Shown here: positions 1 to 8,014 of the stretch, one piece after another | How the letters are laid out: every line of letters starts with the position of its first letter | Numbering within the stretch: the stretch's first letter is position 1 | Assembly (NCBI GenBank): GCA_023433855.1 | Contig: JAEYTV010000494.1 | Span: 1-11,231 of the forward strand | Length of the DNA stretch: 11,231 nt | Direction: 5' to 3' | Origin: Pseudomonadota bacterium | GTDB taxonomy: Bacteria; Pseudomonadota; Alphaproteobacteria; Rhizobiales; Rhizobiaceae | Made by a program: the position numbers and the translations under genes | The notes under the pieces: model-generated | What the model saw: the letters and a program-made list of their open reading frames with translations, nothing else | What the model was told of the DNA's origin: nothing | The model's database searches: none

Positions 1-418
1 ATTCACTGCCCACGCCGCTGTTGGCGATCACTTCCGCGTCGGGCATATGGGAGGTGCGGGCGCTACTGCCCCATTCCGCGGGCAGGTCGACCGCACCCGC
101 CATCGGTCGGGTCAACTCATAGGCTGCCCGCTTTCTGAACGCGGCCGCGTCAGACGGTTCATCCTGGCTCAACCAGAAGCGAGAATAGCTTGTCTCCGCT
201 GCCGACAGTATTTCGCGCCGCAGGTCGCGGGGGACAACCTCCATCAACCGGGCAGTCGAGGCGGTCCTGCTGAAGAATTCGCTTTTCACCGCGGTCTTCA
301 GAGCCTTGTCGCGATCGTCCCAGGAAATTAGGAAGGAGAGCGTCTGAGAGGAAATCAGGGCAAGCAGCATGAATCCGATGAACTGCGCAGCCAAGCTTCT
401 CTGCCACCAGCGGATCAT
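1..418 (-). CDS. Sensor histidine kinase, N-terminal part (cut by window edge)
   Basis: This is the partner of the response regulator immediately upstream. Its ATG (418-416) overlaps the regulator's TGA as ATGA, the usual sign of translational coupling between a regulator and its kinase. About 139 codons are present and open to the edge. The protein starts MIRWWQRSLAAQFIGF. Residues about 8-31 are hydrophobic and form a membrane segment, followed by a polar stretch with a basic/acidic mix that looks like the start of a periplasmic sensor domain. The HAMP, His-box and ATPase domains would lie beyond position 1 and cannot be checked. The family assignment therefore rests on the membrane topology and the coupling to an OmpR-type regulator. 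The signal sensed is unknown. Confidence 0.75.
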   Translation of the reverse strand, partial: MIRWWQRSLAAQFIGFMLLALISSQTLSFLISWDDRDKALKTAVKSEFFSRTASTARLMEVVPRDLRREILSAAETSYSRFWLSQDEPSDAAAFRKRAAYELTRPMAGAVDLPAEWGSSARTSHMPDAEVIANSGVGSE

Positions 419-1149
419 AGGGCCTCCACATTGACTGAAAGACTATAGCCACCACCCCAGTGCGTCTTGATGATAGCCGGATTTTTGGGATCGCTTTCGA
501 TCTTCTTGCGCAACCGGCTGACCTGATTGTCGATACTGCGGTCGAAGATATCCGCCGTGCGCCCCGCGGTGAGATCGAGAAGCTGATCGCGACTGAGCAC
601 GATCCCCGGATGTTCGAGGAAGGTTTTGAGCAGGCGGAATTCGACCGTGCTCAGAGCGACCCCGATGCCGTCCCGTCCTGTGAGTTCCTGGCGGCCGACA
701 TCCAGCCGCCATTGATCAAAGCCCAGGACGTTGGACGGCACCCGCCCGTTGGCGTTGTTCGGCGAAGCGTTCACCCTTCTCAGGACTGCCCGAATGCGTG
801 CCAGCAATTCCCGGGGGTTGAACGGCTTGGTGAGATAGTCGTCAGCCCCAAGTTCCAGGCCGACTATACGATCCGCATCCTCCGCCATGGCGGTGAGGAA
901 GATGATGGGGACGTTTGTCCTGTGCCGAAGGTCGCGGCACAAGGATATGCCGTCTTCTCCGGGCATCATGATGTCAAGGACGATCAGATCAACAGGATGG
1001 CGCTCGAGAAGCCGCCGCAACGCCTGTCCATTATCCGCCAGGCTCACTTTGTAACCCTGCTGTTCGAGGTATCGCCCGACCAGGTCTCGTATGTCACGGT
1101 GGTCGTCCACCACAGCTATGTGCGGTAAAGCCTCTGTACTCAACTTCAC
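415..1149 (-). CDS. OmpR/PhoB-family two-component response regulator
   Basis: This is a DNA-binding response regulator, phosphorylated by the kinase encoded next to it. With the GTG start used here it has 244 residues, typical for the family. The receiver domain (about 10-122) has the acidic pair D15-D16, the phospho-acceptor D59 in VLDIMMPGEDG, T86 and K108 in LTKPF. The C-terminal winged helix (about 145-240) shows the usual pattern ending in SRLRKKIE and the WGGGYSL hairpin. Start choice: the frame stays open to an ATG at 1194 (259 aa), but no Shine-Dalgarno sequence precedes that ATG. AGGAG stands just before the GTG at 1149, though only 3 nt away, and homologous receivers begin close to this point. 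The start is uncertain, the family is not. It is followed by the kinase with a 4-base overlap. The target genes are unknown; the small exported-protein genes just upstream are possible candidates by position only. Confidence 0.9.
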   Translation of the reverse strand: MKLSTEALPHIAVVDDHRDIRDLVGRYLEQQGYKVSLADNGQALRRLLERHPVDLIVLDIMMPGEDGISLCRDLRHRTNVPIIFLTAMAEDADRIVGLELGADDYLTKPFNPRELLARIRAVLRRVNASPNNANGRVPSNVLGFDQWRLDVGRQELTGRDGIGVALSTVEFRLLKTFLEHPGIVLSRDQLLDLTAGRTADIFDRSIDNQVSRLRKKIESDPKNPAIIKTHWGGGYSLSVNVEAL

Positions 1150-1339
1150 GTGCTCCTGGCTTACAGCTTTGTATTCTTGCCCCGGCGCCACCATGGTCTA
1201 TCAAATACTATCGAAAACCTGATCGTCGGGATAGCCGCGACCGGAGGCCGCCAGCCATCCGCTCGCGCCCTCCGGTAAGTGTTCGCAGCACGTAGTTTGC
1301 GACCTGCGCTGCGACATCGGTATCTTGAATGAACTGCCG

Positions 1340-1603
1340 TTAGTTCGGACGAACGGCGCCTTCGTAGTAATCGCCGCTGTTGATCGTACCGGTGTGAAGG
1401 TCCTGACCACGGAAAGCGGCACGCGCCGCTCCGGGGAAAAAGAACGTCCGGTCATGGTCTTTCAGACGGCCTGCCGACAGTGCTCGGCCGGGCTGGGCAG
1501 TGTTGCCGCTGATGCCGTCATAATATTCGCCTTCCGCAGCGGTTGCGGCTACGCCGCCCGATGCGGCCAGGGTGAGTGCGAGGGTTGCAATCTTGATGTT
1601 CAT
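1340..1603 (-). CDS. Small exported protein of unknown function (87 aa)
   Basis: I do not recognise a named family. The protein has a clear Sec signal peptide: MNIK, a hydrophobic core to about residue 20, and a likely signal peptidase I site after ATA or ATAA (residue 22-23). The mature part is about 65 residues, rich in Gly, Arg and Asp, and carries the same short motif near both ends: EYYDG at 26-30 and DYYEG at 78-82. The start is supported by a purine-rich ribosome binding site (GGAAAGGAAA) shortly before the ATG at 1603. The frame is open further upstream to 1879, but that part is the shadow of the neighbouring small gene. It lies 58 bp after the 78-aa gene on the same strand, so the two may be co-transcribed. 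Expected location: periplasm or outside the cell. Confidence 0.65.
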   Translation of the reverse strand: MNIKIATLALTLAASGGVAATAAEGEYYDGISGNTAQPGRALSAGRLKDHDRTFFFPGAARAAFRGQDLHTGTINSGDYYEGAVRPN

Positions 1604-1661
1604 TGGTTTTTCCTTTCCAGGTCTCAAACATGCGCCCGGCAGGCGCCTCTGTGGTTGACTG

Positions 1662-1898
1662 TTAGCCCGCGGCGTTTCCGTCCCGATCACCGATCCGGCG
1701 GTCGTCGCGGCTGGTGCTATGACCAAACACGGTGGTGCCTTCCCGCTGCGCCAGGACAACATGGTCGCCACGACCCTGCTCCTTGACCGCGTCCTGCAAT
1801 GCCCGGGGATCAACGTCGGCCCGCGCAAATGCAACGCCACTGAAGTTCGGTGCGACGATGAGAACAGCGAGCGTCGCAAAAGAGAGTTTCTTCAACAT
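1662..1898 (-). CDS. Small exported protein of unknown function (78 aa)
   Basis: A short ORF beginning MLKKLSFATLAVLIVAPNF, with two lysines, a hydrophobic core and an A-F-A cleavage site at residues 23-25. This is a textbook Sec signal peptide. The mature part (about 53 residues) starts RADVDPRAL and is highly polar, with an Arg/Asp-rich tail and no cysteine. A ribosome binding site (AAAGGAAA) precedes the ATG at 1898 with normal spacing. No family is recognised. It is the first gene of a minus-strand pair with the 87-aa exported protein, and its promoter should lie in 1899-2050. The call rests on the signal peptide and the ribosome binding site; the short length leaves some doubt. Confidence 0.6.
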   Translation of the reverse strand: MLKKLSFATLAVLIVAPNFSGVAFARADVDPRALQDAVKEQGRGDHVVLAQREGTTVFGHSTSRDDRRIGDRDGNAAG

Positions 1899-2375
1899 GT
1901 GGGTTTCCTTTCGGCTTGTTGCTTACCAAACCTCGTCTGGTACGAGACGGAATGTAATCGCCGCATGTCGCAGAGATGTGCCGGGGCCTTGGAAAATTGT
2001 ATCGAAGTGTATCATCGCGTCGCGGCGGCCTCCCGCCGGCAGTCACGATCACGCGCTGCCGGCGGCAGCCGTCGGGCCTCAGGACATCTTGTTCGATGAA
2101 GTGAACGGCATGCTGCGGAGCCGCGCTTTGCTCCGGGGAGTCATGCAGGCGCGGGTGGCTCTGCGCCGCATTGGTTCGGCGGCTGGGTCCTGCAAGCCCA
2201 GATACCAATCCGTCGATCGCCGGCAAGACGCCAAGAGGCGCCAGACCGATACCGTGGAGACGTTCCCGGTTCCCGGCCAGGCTTTGCCCGGGGGCGGTTC
2301 TGCTGTCGAGCGGCCCGCCCGGCGTCGGGTCGCAGGCTCGTCCAGGCTCTCTGCGGATTCGTGACGGAACAATAT
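1899..2375. other. Gene-free stretch between mmsA terminator and small exported-protein gene
   Basis: No reading frame here looks like a protein on either strand; the long ORFs that cross it are rich in Arg/Pro/Ser and lack ribosome binding sites. The part nearest 1898 is the likely promoter and leader of the 78-aa exported-protein gene. It is less GC-rich (about 1991-2015) and holds a direct repeat GATACA-cttc-GATACA on the minus strand (2004-2019 region). It also holds a short inverted repeat around 1932-1949 (CTCGT/ACGAG overlapping CGTCT/AGACG). No promoter hexamers could be assigned with confidence. Confidence 0.4.
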
Positions 2376-2410
2376 ATCCCCCGCGGCAAGATCAGGTTGC
2401 CGCGGGGGAT
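2376..2410 (-). terminator. Hairpin terminator after mmsA
   Basis: A perfect 14-bp stem (ATCCCCCGCGGCAA paired with TTGCCGCGGGGGAT) closes a 7-nt loop 46 bp beyond the mmsA stop. On the mmsA strand it is followed by ATATTGTT, a weak but T/A-rich tail. The stem is very GC-rich. It most likely ends the mmsA transcript and separates it from the genes to the left. Confidence 0.75.
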
Positions 2411-2455
2411 CCAAGCGAGATGATCTGTACTGTCCGGCAGGTGCTGCCGGTTGCG

Positions 2456-3952
2456 TCACTTCATCGTGGGGATCACAAATTCGGCGCCGTCCTTGACGCC
2501 CGACGGCCAGCGGGAGGTGACCGTCTTGGTCTTGGTATAGAACCGGAAAGCGTCCGGGCCGTGCTGGTTCAGGTCACCGAAGCCCGAAGCCTTCCAGCCA
2601 CCGAAGGTGTAATAGGCGATCGGGACGGGGATCGGAACGTTGATGCCCACCATGCCCACCTCGACGCGCGAAGCGAAGTCTCTGGCCGCATCGCCGTCAC
2701 GCGTGAAGATGGCGACCCCGTTTCCGTATTCGTGCTCATTGGGCAGCCGGAGCGCATCCTCGTAGGTGTCGGCGCGTACGACACTCAGCACCGGGCCAAA
2801 GATTTCCTCCTTGTAGATCCGCATGTCGGGTGTCACCTCGTCGAAAAGGCAGCCACCCATGTAGTAGCCGTTCTCATACCCCTGCATCTTGAAGCCGCGC
2901 CCGTCGACGACCAGCTTTGCGCCCTCCTTCACACCGGTATCGACATAGTCGGTGATGCGTTGCAGGGCCTGCTTCGTAACCACCGGGCCGAAGTCGGCCT
3001 TCGTATCCGTGGACGGTCCGACCTTCAGCGCCTCGACGCGCGGAATGAGCCGTTCCATCACGCGGTCGGCAATCTCCTTGCCCACGGGTACCGCCACGGA
3101 GATCGCCATGCAGCGCTCGCCGGCCGAACCGTAGCCCGCACCGATGAGAGCATCGACCGTCTGGTCGACGTCGGCGTCCGGCATGATGATCATGTGGTTC
3201 TTGGCACCGCCGAAGCACTGGGCGCGCTTGCCGTTCGCCGTGGCGCGACCGTAGATGTACTGGGCAATCGGCGTGGAGCCGACGAAGCCCACCGCCTTGA
3301 TGTCGGGATGGTCCAGAAGGGCGTCGACCGCTTCCTTGTCGCCGTTCACGACGTTGAAGATGCCGGCTGGCAGGCCCGCCTCGAGGAACAGTTCGGCAAG
3401 CCGCATCGGCACGCCCGGATCGCGTTCGGACGGCTTCAGGACGAAGGCGTTGCCGCAGACGATCGCGGGGCCGGCCTTCCAGAGCGGGATCATGGCCGGG
3501 AAGTTGAAGGGCGTGATGCCGGCGACCACGCCGAGTGGCTGGCGCATCGAATAAACATCGATCCCGGTGCCGGCGTTGTCTGTGAATTCGCCCTTCAGCA
3601 TATGTGCGGCACCGAGGCAGACCTCGACGACCTCGAGGCCACGCTGGATGTCACCCTTGGCGTCGGGAATGGTCTTGCCATGCTCGCGAGCCAGAAGCTC
3701 GGCCAGGGAATCCATCTCGGCTTCGACCAGTTCCAGGAACTTGCGCATCACGCGCACGCGCCGCTGCGGGTTCACCGCAGCCCAGGCCGGCTGGGCAGCC
3801 TTGGCATTGGCCACGGCCTCGGCGACTTCCTGCGGGGTAGCGAGCGCCACGCGTCCCTGAACCGAGCCGTCGAGCGGCTGGAAGATCTCGGTGGATCGTC
3901 CGCTTTTGCCGGCGACGGGCTTGCCACCAATGAAATGTCCTACGTCACGCAT
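2456..3952 (-). CDS. mmsA: Methylmalonate-semialdehyde dehydrogenase (CoA-acylating)
   Basis: A cytoplasmic aldehyde dehydrogenase of the MmsA/IolA type. It converts methylmalonate semialdehyde, NAD+ and CoA to propionyl-CoA, CO2 and NADH (last steps of valine breakdown), and malonate semialdehyde to acetyl-CoA (myo-inositol or beta-alanine routes). The 498 residues match the family length. Visible landmarks: TPFNFP with the catalytic Asn150, VLKPSE at 171-176, the nucleotide-binding GFVGST at 222-227, and GSAGERCMA with the nucleophile Cys281. As in other CoA-acylating members, the usual general-base Glu is absent and the segment reads FGGAKNH. A strong AGGAGG lies 6 nt before the ATG. It is divergent from a LysR regulator, 104 bp away, which probably controls it. 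The propionyl-CoA product feeds the pccBA enzyme encoded further right. Confidence 0.97.
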   Translation of the reverse strand: MRDVGHFIGGKPVAGKSGRSTEIFQPLDGSVQGRVALATPQEVAEAVANAKAAQPAWAAVNPQRRVRVMRKFLELVEAEMDSLAELLAREHGKTIPDAKGDIQRGLEVVEVCLGAAHMLKGEFTDNAGTGIDVYSMRQPLGVVAGITPFNFPAMIPLWKAGPAIVCGNAFVLKPSERDPGVPMRLAELFLEAGLPAGIFNVVNGDKEAVDALLDHPDIKAVGFVGSTPIAQYIYGRATANGKRAQCFGGAKNHMIIMPDADVDQTVDALIGAGYGSAGERCMAISVAVPVGKEIADRVMERLIPRVEALKVGPSTDTKADFGPVVTKQALQRITDYVDTGVKEGAKLVVDGRGFKMQGYENGYYMGGCLFDEVTPDMRIYKEEIFGPVLSVVRADTYEDALRLPNEHEYGNGVAIFTRDGDAARDFASRVEVGMVGINVPIPVPIAYYTFGGWKASGFGDLNQHGPDAFRFYTKTKTVTSRWPSGVKDGAEFVIPTMK

Positions 3953-4056
3953 GGAGATCCTCCTCTAGAGCCATTTTGGCCAACATGCCCTCTGGAAAAA
4001 AGCATTGCAACGTCACATAACTCGCATCCGATGTGCAAAAACTAAAGTTCGGGCCA
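3953..4056. promoter_or_regulatory. Divergent mmsA / lysR control region
   Basis: This 104-bp gap between divergent starts must hold both promoters. It contains an inverted repeat CACAT-N12-ATGTG (4014-4018 and 4031-4035) and a palindrome TTGGCCAA (3976-3983) close to mmsA. LysR proteins usually bind an interrupted dyad in just such a gap. The T-N11-A rule is not met exactly here (the dyad gives T-N12-A), so the operator is a guess. On the mmsA strand TTGCAA-N17-CATGTT is the best, and weak, promoter-like pair. Confidence 0.4.
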
Positions 4057-4938
4057 ATGGACTGGGATAACGTTCGTGTATTTCTCGCTGTCGCGCGCGC
4101 AGGACAGATCTTGGCGGCATCCAAGCGCCTGGGGGTCAACCATGCGACGGTTGCCCGCCGGATGACGGCGCTCGAGGATGCCCTGAGCACGCGATTGCTC
4201 ACGCGCCGGACAAATGGCTGCGAGCTGACGCCGGCCGGCGAAAACTTCCTCCAGTTTGCCGAACGCATCGAGGCGGAGATGCTGTCGGCGCGCTCGGCGC
4301 TCGGCGAGGAGGACGTCGTCATCGCCGGCACCGTCAGGATCGGCGCGCCCGACGGCTTCGGCATCAGCTTCCTTGCTCCCGTCCTGTCGCAGCTGACGCT
4401 GCGGCACCCCCACCTCAAGGTCCAGCTGGTGCCCGTGCCCGTGTCATTCTCGCTGTCGCGGAGAGAGGCCGATATTGCCATCACCGTCGACATCCCCGCC
4501 CAAGGTCGGCTGATCGCGAAAAAGCTCGTGGACTACAGCCTCGCCCTCTACGCCGGCCGCTCCTATCTTAAGGAGCGGTCCGCTCCGGCATCGGTGGCCG
4601 ATCTCTCCGACCACCGGTTGGTTGGCTATGTGGAGGATCTGCTGGTCAATCCCTCGCTGCATTATGCTCCCGAATTCAGCCGCGAATGGCATGCCAATTT
4701 CGAGATCTCCAGTTCGCTGGGCCAGGTCGCGGCTGTACGGGCCGGCGCCGGTATCGGCATGCTCCATACCTTCATTGCCCGCGAGCATGACGACCTGATC
4801 CCCGTCCTGCCCGATTGCAGCATACGGCGGTCGTACTGGCTGTCCTATCACGAGTCCGTAAGGGGATTGCAGCGGGTCAAGGTGGTGGCGGATTTCATCA
4901 CCGGGGAGGTGAGCAAGGCGGCCCAGCGCTTCGCGTGA
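4057..4938 (+). CDS. LysR-family transcriptional regulator, probable regulator of mmsA
   Basis: A 293-residue DNA-binding regulator. The N-terminal winged helix-turn-helix (about 1-60) reads MDWDNVRVFLAVARAG and continues through HATVARRMTALE. It is followed by a linker helix and a substrate-binding domain (about 90-290) with the typical GTVRIGAPDG opening and GAGIGML near the end. The start is placed at the ATG at 4057 because the fold of the family begins there; an in-frame GTG at 4033 would add eight residues not expected in LysR proteins. No strong ribosome binding site precedes either start. It is divergent from mmsA, the classical arrangement for a LysR activator and its target, and it presumably also represses itself. 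The inducer is unknown, with valine or inositol intermediates as candidates. Its stop lies 30 bp from the stop of the converging pccR gene. Confidence 0.92.
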   Translation: MDWDNVRVFLAVARAGQILAASKRLGVNHATVARRMTALEDALSTRLLTRRTNGCELTPAGENFLQFAERIEAEMLSARSALGEEDVVIAGTVRIGAPDGFGISFLAPVLSQLTLRHPHLKVQLVPVPVSFSLSRREADIAITVDIPAQGRLIAKKLVDYSLALYAGRSYLKERSAPASVADLSDHRLVGYVEDLLVNPSLHYAPEFSREWHANFEISSSLGQVAAVRAGAGIGMLHTFIAREHDDLIPVLPDCSIRRSYWLSYHESVRGLQRVKVVADFITGEVSKAAQRFA

Positions 4939-4968
4939 GGGGCATCCAGTGCGAGGCGCATCCGCATC

Positions 4969-6369
4969 CTATTCGAAGTGATAGGGCAGCACCCCACGCT
5001 CGTTGTGGTCGATCCCTATCTTCCGCTTGACGGGGGGCGTCGCCCTGCTCGGACAGGAATGGCGTTCGCAAATCCGGCACGAGACGCCGATGAGGTCGTG
5101 GCGGGAGCGGGGCGAATAGCCGAGATCATCGGCATAGACGAATGCGTCGGCATAAGCGACCTCGCAACCGAAGGCGAGGACGTAGGTCGCCTCGACACCG
5201 CGGTAGCCGCCGATCCGCTTCGTCACCTGCACGGCCAGCGAGAGGTACCGTGCGCCGTCGGGGGTCTCCGCCAGCTGCCTGATGATCTGTCCCTGGCTTT
5301 CAAAGGCCATGTGGGCGTTCCAGAGCGGGCAAGCCGCGCCATAACGGGCGAACTGGAGTTTCGTCGCGCTGTGTCGTTTGGTGATGTTGCCGGCTCGATC
5401 GATGCGCGCAAAGAAGATCGGCACGCCCTTGTTGCCTGGCCGCTGAAGGGTCGATAGCCGATGACAGACCTGCTCGATCGACGTGCCGAAACGAACCGCC
5501 AGCAGGTCGACGTCATGCCTCAGCTCCCGCGCGGCCTGCGCAAAGGCCGTATACGGCATCAGCAGCGCTCCGGCGAAGTAGTTCTGCAATCCGCTGCGGC
5601 ATATCTCGGCCGCCTCGGGAGAGCGGAAACCGGCGGCCTCGATGACGGAGCTGATCACGCTCGGCGCCTCGAACTGTGCAAGCTGGATGCCGAGCTGGAA
5701 CTGCTGCGTCTGTACCGATGACGACGCGTTGAGATAAAGCAGCCTCGACCCGGCATCGTACCTGCGCAACACATCCTCGGCAGGCAGGTGCCTGATGCGC
5801 ACGCCATGCGCGTCCTCCAGGCGGTTCCGCAGGCCCGCATAGGGCTCGCCCGGGATGTTGAGCGACGCGGCGAGCGCCTCGGCGGCGATATCGAGGTCGT
5901 GGATGTAGTTGTCGATGAAATGGAAGAAGTCCCGCACCTCCTCGTAGGGGGATCTCTCCGAAAGCCCCCGCGCCAGCTCCTGGTCGATGCCGGCGAGCTG
6001 TTCGCTGTTGCGCCGGTAGGCCTGGTGCGCGGCAATCAGCGCATGGGCAATGCTCGGTGCATTCTGGGTGACAAGCTTCAGCTCCTGCAGCGTCGGGGAA
6101 TATCCCTCGAACAGCGGATCCGACAGCGCTTCGGAAAACGCCGACAGGAGGCGGTCGCTTTCCCCCGTGACGAGCTCGGAGATTTCCAGTTCGAACTTGT
6201 CGACCAGCGCAAGCAGCACCGTGGCCGAGACAGGCCGCTGGTTGCTCTCGATCTGGTTCAGGTAGCTCGTCGAGATCCCCAGCCGCTCGGCAAACTGCGC
6301 CTGGGTCGCCTTGCTGGTCAGCCGCAGTTCCCGCACACGCTTACCGATAAAGAGTTTTCCTGCCGCCAT
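4969..6369 (-). CDS. pccR: XRE/ScfR-family regulator of propionyl-CoA carboxylase (PccR)
   Basis: A 466-residue short-chain acyl-CoA regulator of the RamB/PccR group. The N-terminal XRE helix-turn-helix (about 8-65) contains TQAQFAERLGISTSYLNQIE. The middle is an IrrE/ImmA-like region, and the C-terminal domain (about 320-466) is the type once called DUF2083. The metallopeptidase HExxH motif is missing (the matching segment reads LGIQLAQFE), so it should not be a protease; the C-terminal domain is believed to sense acyl-CoA. The C-terminus carries C431, C434 and C439 in the pattern CRICxxxxC followed by RATPP, typical of the family. It is divergent from pccB with a 112-bp gap, the same layout as in Rhodobacter sphaeroides, where PccR activates pccB. 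No good Shine-Dalgarno sequence precedes the ATG at 6369, and a putative operator overlaps it, suggesting self-control. Confidence 0.9.
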   Translation of the reverse strand: MAAGKLFIGKRVRELRLTSKATQAQFAERLGISTSYLNQIESNQRPVSATVLLALVDKFELEISELVTGESDRLLSAFSEALSDPLFEGYSPTLQELKLVTQNAPSIAHALIAAHQAYRRNSEQLAGIDQELARGLSERSPYEEVRDFFHFIDNYIHDLDIAAEALAASLNIPGEPYAGLRNRLEDAHGVRIRHLPAEDVLRRYDAGSRLLYLNASSSVQTQQFQLGIQLAQFEAPSVISSVIEAAGFRSPEAAEICRSGLQNYFAGALLMPYTAFAQAARELRHDVDLLAVRFGTSIEQVCHRLSTLQRPGNKGVPIFFARIDRAGNITKRHSATKLQFARYGAACPLWNAHMAFESQGQIIRQLAETPDGARYLSLAVQVTKRIGGYRGVEATYVLAFGCEVAYADAFVYADDLGYSPRSRHDLIGVSCRICERHSCPSRATPPVKRKIGIDHNERGVLPYHFE

Positions 6370-6392
6370 TTCGCAAATTCACAATTTCGGAT
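6368..6392. promoter_or_regulatory. Putative PccR operator between pccR and pccB
   Basis: The sequence holds the direct repeat ATTTCG-N10-ATTTCG (6368-6373 and 6384-6389). The first copy sits in the inverted repeat ATTT-CGC-AAAT (6368-6378). TTCGCAAA (6370-6377) is one base from the TTTGCAAA half-site that I recall for R. sphaeroides PccR; the second half-site is degenerate. The element overlaps the pccR start codon and the -35 region of the pccB promoter, where a regulator of both genes would act. The assignment is inferred. Confidence 0.4.
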
Positions 6393-6407
6393 TTTCTTTT
6401 TTATAAT
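6378..6407 (+). promoter_or_regulatory. Candidate sigma-70 promoter for pccB
   Basis: TTCACA (6378-6383) and a perfect TATAAT (6402-6407) are separated by 18 bp and point toward pccB. The -35 box matches consensus at five of six positions and lies inside the putative PccR operator. The spacer is AT-rich with a T-tract, unlike the surrounding GC-rich DNA. Transcription would begin near 6414, leaving a leader of about 65 nt before the pccB start. Confidence 0.5.
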
Positions 6408-6481
6408 TTTCCAGCCGCACCCGCTCAACCCTTTATTCCGCGGCAGCACCGTTCTAGAACTACGTGAGGAAGCGAGGACCG

Positions 6482-8014
6482 ATGCAAAGGGTAACCGAAC
6501 AACTTGAGGCACGTCGCGCCGAGGCTCGTCTGGGTGGCGGCGAAAGGCGGATTGCCGCTCAACACGCCAAGGGCAAGCTGACGGCGCGCGAACGGCTCGA
6601 CGTCCTGCTTGACGAAGGATCCTTCGAAGAGTTCGACATGTATGTCACCCACCGGGCAGTGGATTTCGGCATGGCCGAGCAGAAGGTGGCGGGCGACGGC
6701 GTGGTCACCGGCTGGGGCACGATCAACGGCCGCCAGGTCTATGTCTTCTCCCAGGATTTTACCGTGCTGGGCGGTTCGCTGTCGGAGACCCATGCGCAGA
6801 AAATCTGCAAGATCATGGACATGGCGGTACGCGTTGGCGCCCCCGTGATCGGACTGAATGACTCAGGCGGCGCGCGCATCCAGGAAGGCGTCGCCTCTCT
6901 TGCCGGCTACGCGGAAGTCTTCCGCCGCAATGCCGACGCCTCCGGCGTCATTCCGCAGATTTCCGTGATCATGGGCCCATGCGCCGGCGGGGCGGTCTAT
7001 TCTCCCGCCATGACCGACTTCATCTTCATGGTGCGCGACAGTTCCTACATGTTCGTCACCGGGCCGGACGTGGTGAAGACGGTGACCAACGAGATCGTCA
7101 CCGCGGAGGAACTCGGCGGCGCCAGCACCCACACCAAGAAGTCCTCCGTCGCGGATGCCGCCTACGAGAACGACATCGAGGCGCTCGAGGCAGTCCGGCA
7201 GCTCTTTGATTTCCTGCCCTTGAACAATCGCGACAAGGTGCCGGTGCGCCCCTTTCACGATGATCCGGCCCGCATTGAAAACCGCCTCGACAGTTTGATC
7301 CCGGACAGCGCCGCCAAGCCCTACGACATGAAGGAGCTGATCCTGGCGATTGCCGACGAAGGCGATTTCTTCGAGATCCAGGAAGCCTTTGCCAGGAACA
7401 TCATCACCGGCTTCATCCGGCTGGAAGGCCAGACGGTCGGGGTCGTCGCCAACCAGCCAATGGTGCTGGCCGGCTGCCTCGACATCGACTCGTCCCGCAA
7501 GGCGGCCCGCTTCGTGCGGTTCTGCGACGCCTTTTCGATCCCGATCCTGACGCTGGTCGACGTGCCCGGATTCCTGCCGGGCGTTGCGCAGGAATACGGC
7601 GGCGTCATCAAGCACGGCGCCAAGCTGCTTTTCGCCTATTCGGAAGCAACAGTGCCGATGGTGACGCTCATCACCCGCAAGGCCTATGGCGGCGCCTACG
7701 ACGTCATGGCGTCGAAGCATATTGGCGCGGACATCAACTACGCCTGGCCGACCGCGGAGATCGCCGTGATGGGCGCCAAGGGCGCCACCGAAATCCTCTA
7801 CCGCTCCGAACTCGGCGACCGCGACCGGATCGCGGCGCGCGCGGCGGAATACGAGGAGCGCTTCGCCAACCCCTTCGTCGCCGCCGAACGCGGCTTTATC
7901 GACGAGGTCATCATGCCCCATTCCTCCCGCCGCCGCATCGCCCGCGCGTTTGCCTCGCTCAGAAACAAGCAGGTGACGACGCACTGGAAGAAGCACGACA
8001 CGATTCCGCTCTAG
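6482..8014 (+). CDS. pccB: Propionyl-CoA carboxylase beta subunit (carboxyltransferase)
   Basis: It transfers the carboxyl group from carboxybiotin on PccA to propionyl-CoA, giving (S)-methylmalonyl-CoA. The 510 residues equal the usual family length. The N-terminal carboxyltransferase half contains [12 protein letters not shown] (125-136) and the oxyanion-hole segment [11 protein letters not shown] (165-175). The C-terminal half contains DVPGFLPG (360-367) and [11 protein letters not shown] (399-409). The Asp at 407 in GGAYD is the type of residue associated with propionyl-CoA rather than acetyl-CoA preference in characterised acyl-CoA carboxylases. The start at 6482 is preceded by GAGGA at good spacing; an in-frame GTG at 6464 would add six residues and is less likely. 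It is divergent from pccR and followed by pccA after a long 228-bp spacer. Confidence 0.97.
   Translation: MQRVTEQLEARRAEARLGGGERRIAAQHAKGKLTARERLDVLLDEGSFEEFDMYVTHRAVDFGMAEQKVAGDGVVTGWGTINGRQVYVFSQDFTVLGGSLSETHAQKICKIMDMAVRVGAPVIGLNDSGGARIQEGVASLAGYAEVFRRNADASGVIPQISVIMGPCAGGAVYSPAMTDFIFMVRDSSYMFVTGPDVVKTVTNEIVTAEELGGASTHTKKSSVADAAYENDIEALEAVRQLFDFLPLNNRDKVPVRPFHDDPARIENRLDSLIPDSAAKPYDMKELILAIADEGDFFEIQEAFARNIITGFIRLEGQTVGVVANQPMVLAGCLDIDSSRKAARFVRFCDAFSIPILTLVDVPGFLPGVAQEYGGVIKHGAKLLFAYSEATVPMVTLITRKAYGGAYDVMASKHIGADINYAWPTAEIAVMGAKGATEILYRSELGDRDRIAARAAEYEERFANPFVAAERGFIDEVIMPHSSRRRIARAFASLRNKQVTTHWKKHDTIPL

Noticed and set aside
1732..2364. 210-codon plus-strand frame over the small exported gene and the gene-free stretch
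   Set aside because: Arg/Ser/Pro-rich with no ribosome binding site; the minus-strand frame with a signal peptide explains the overlapping part better.
2171..4045. 624-codon plus-strand frame opposite mmsA
   Set aside because: It is the antisense shadow of a GC-rich gene; it has no ribosome binding site or recognisable domain, while mmsA on the other strand matches its family from end to end.
4939..4968. Terminator between convergent lysR and pccR
   Set aside because: The 30-bp gap has GCATCC repeats but no stem long enough and no T-run.
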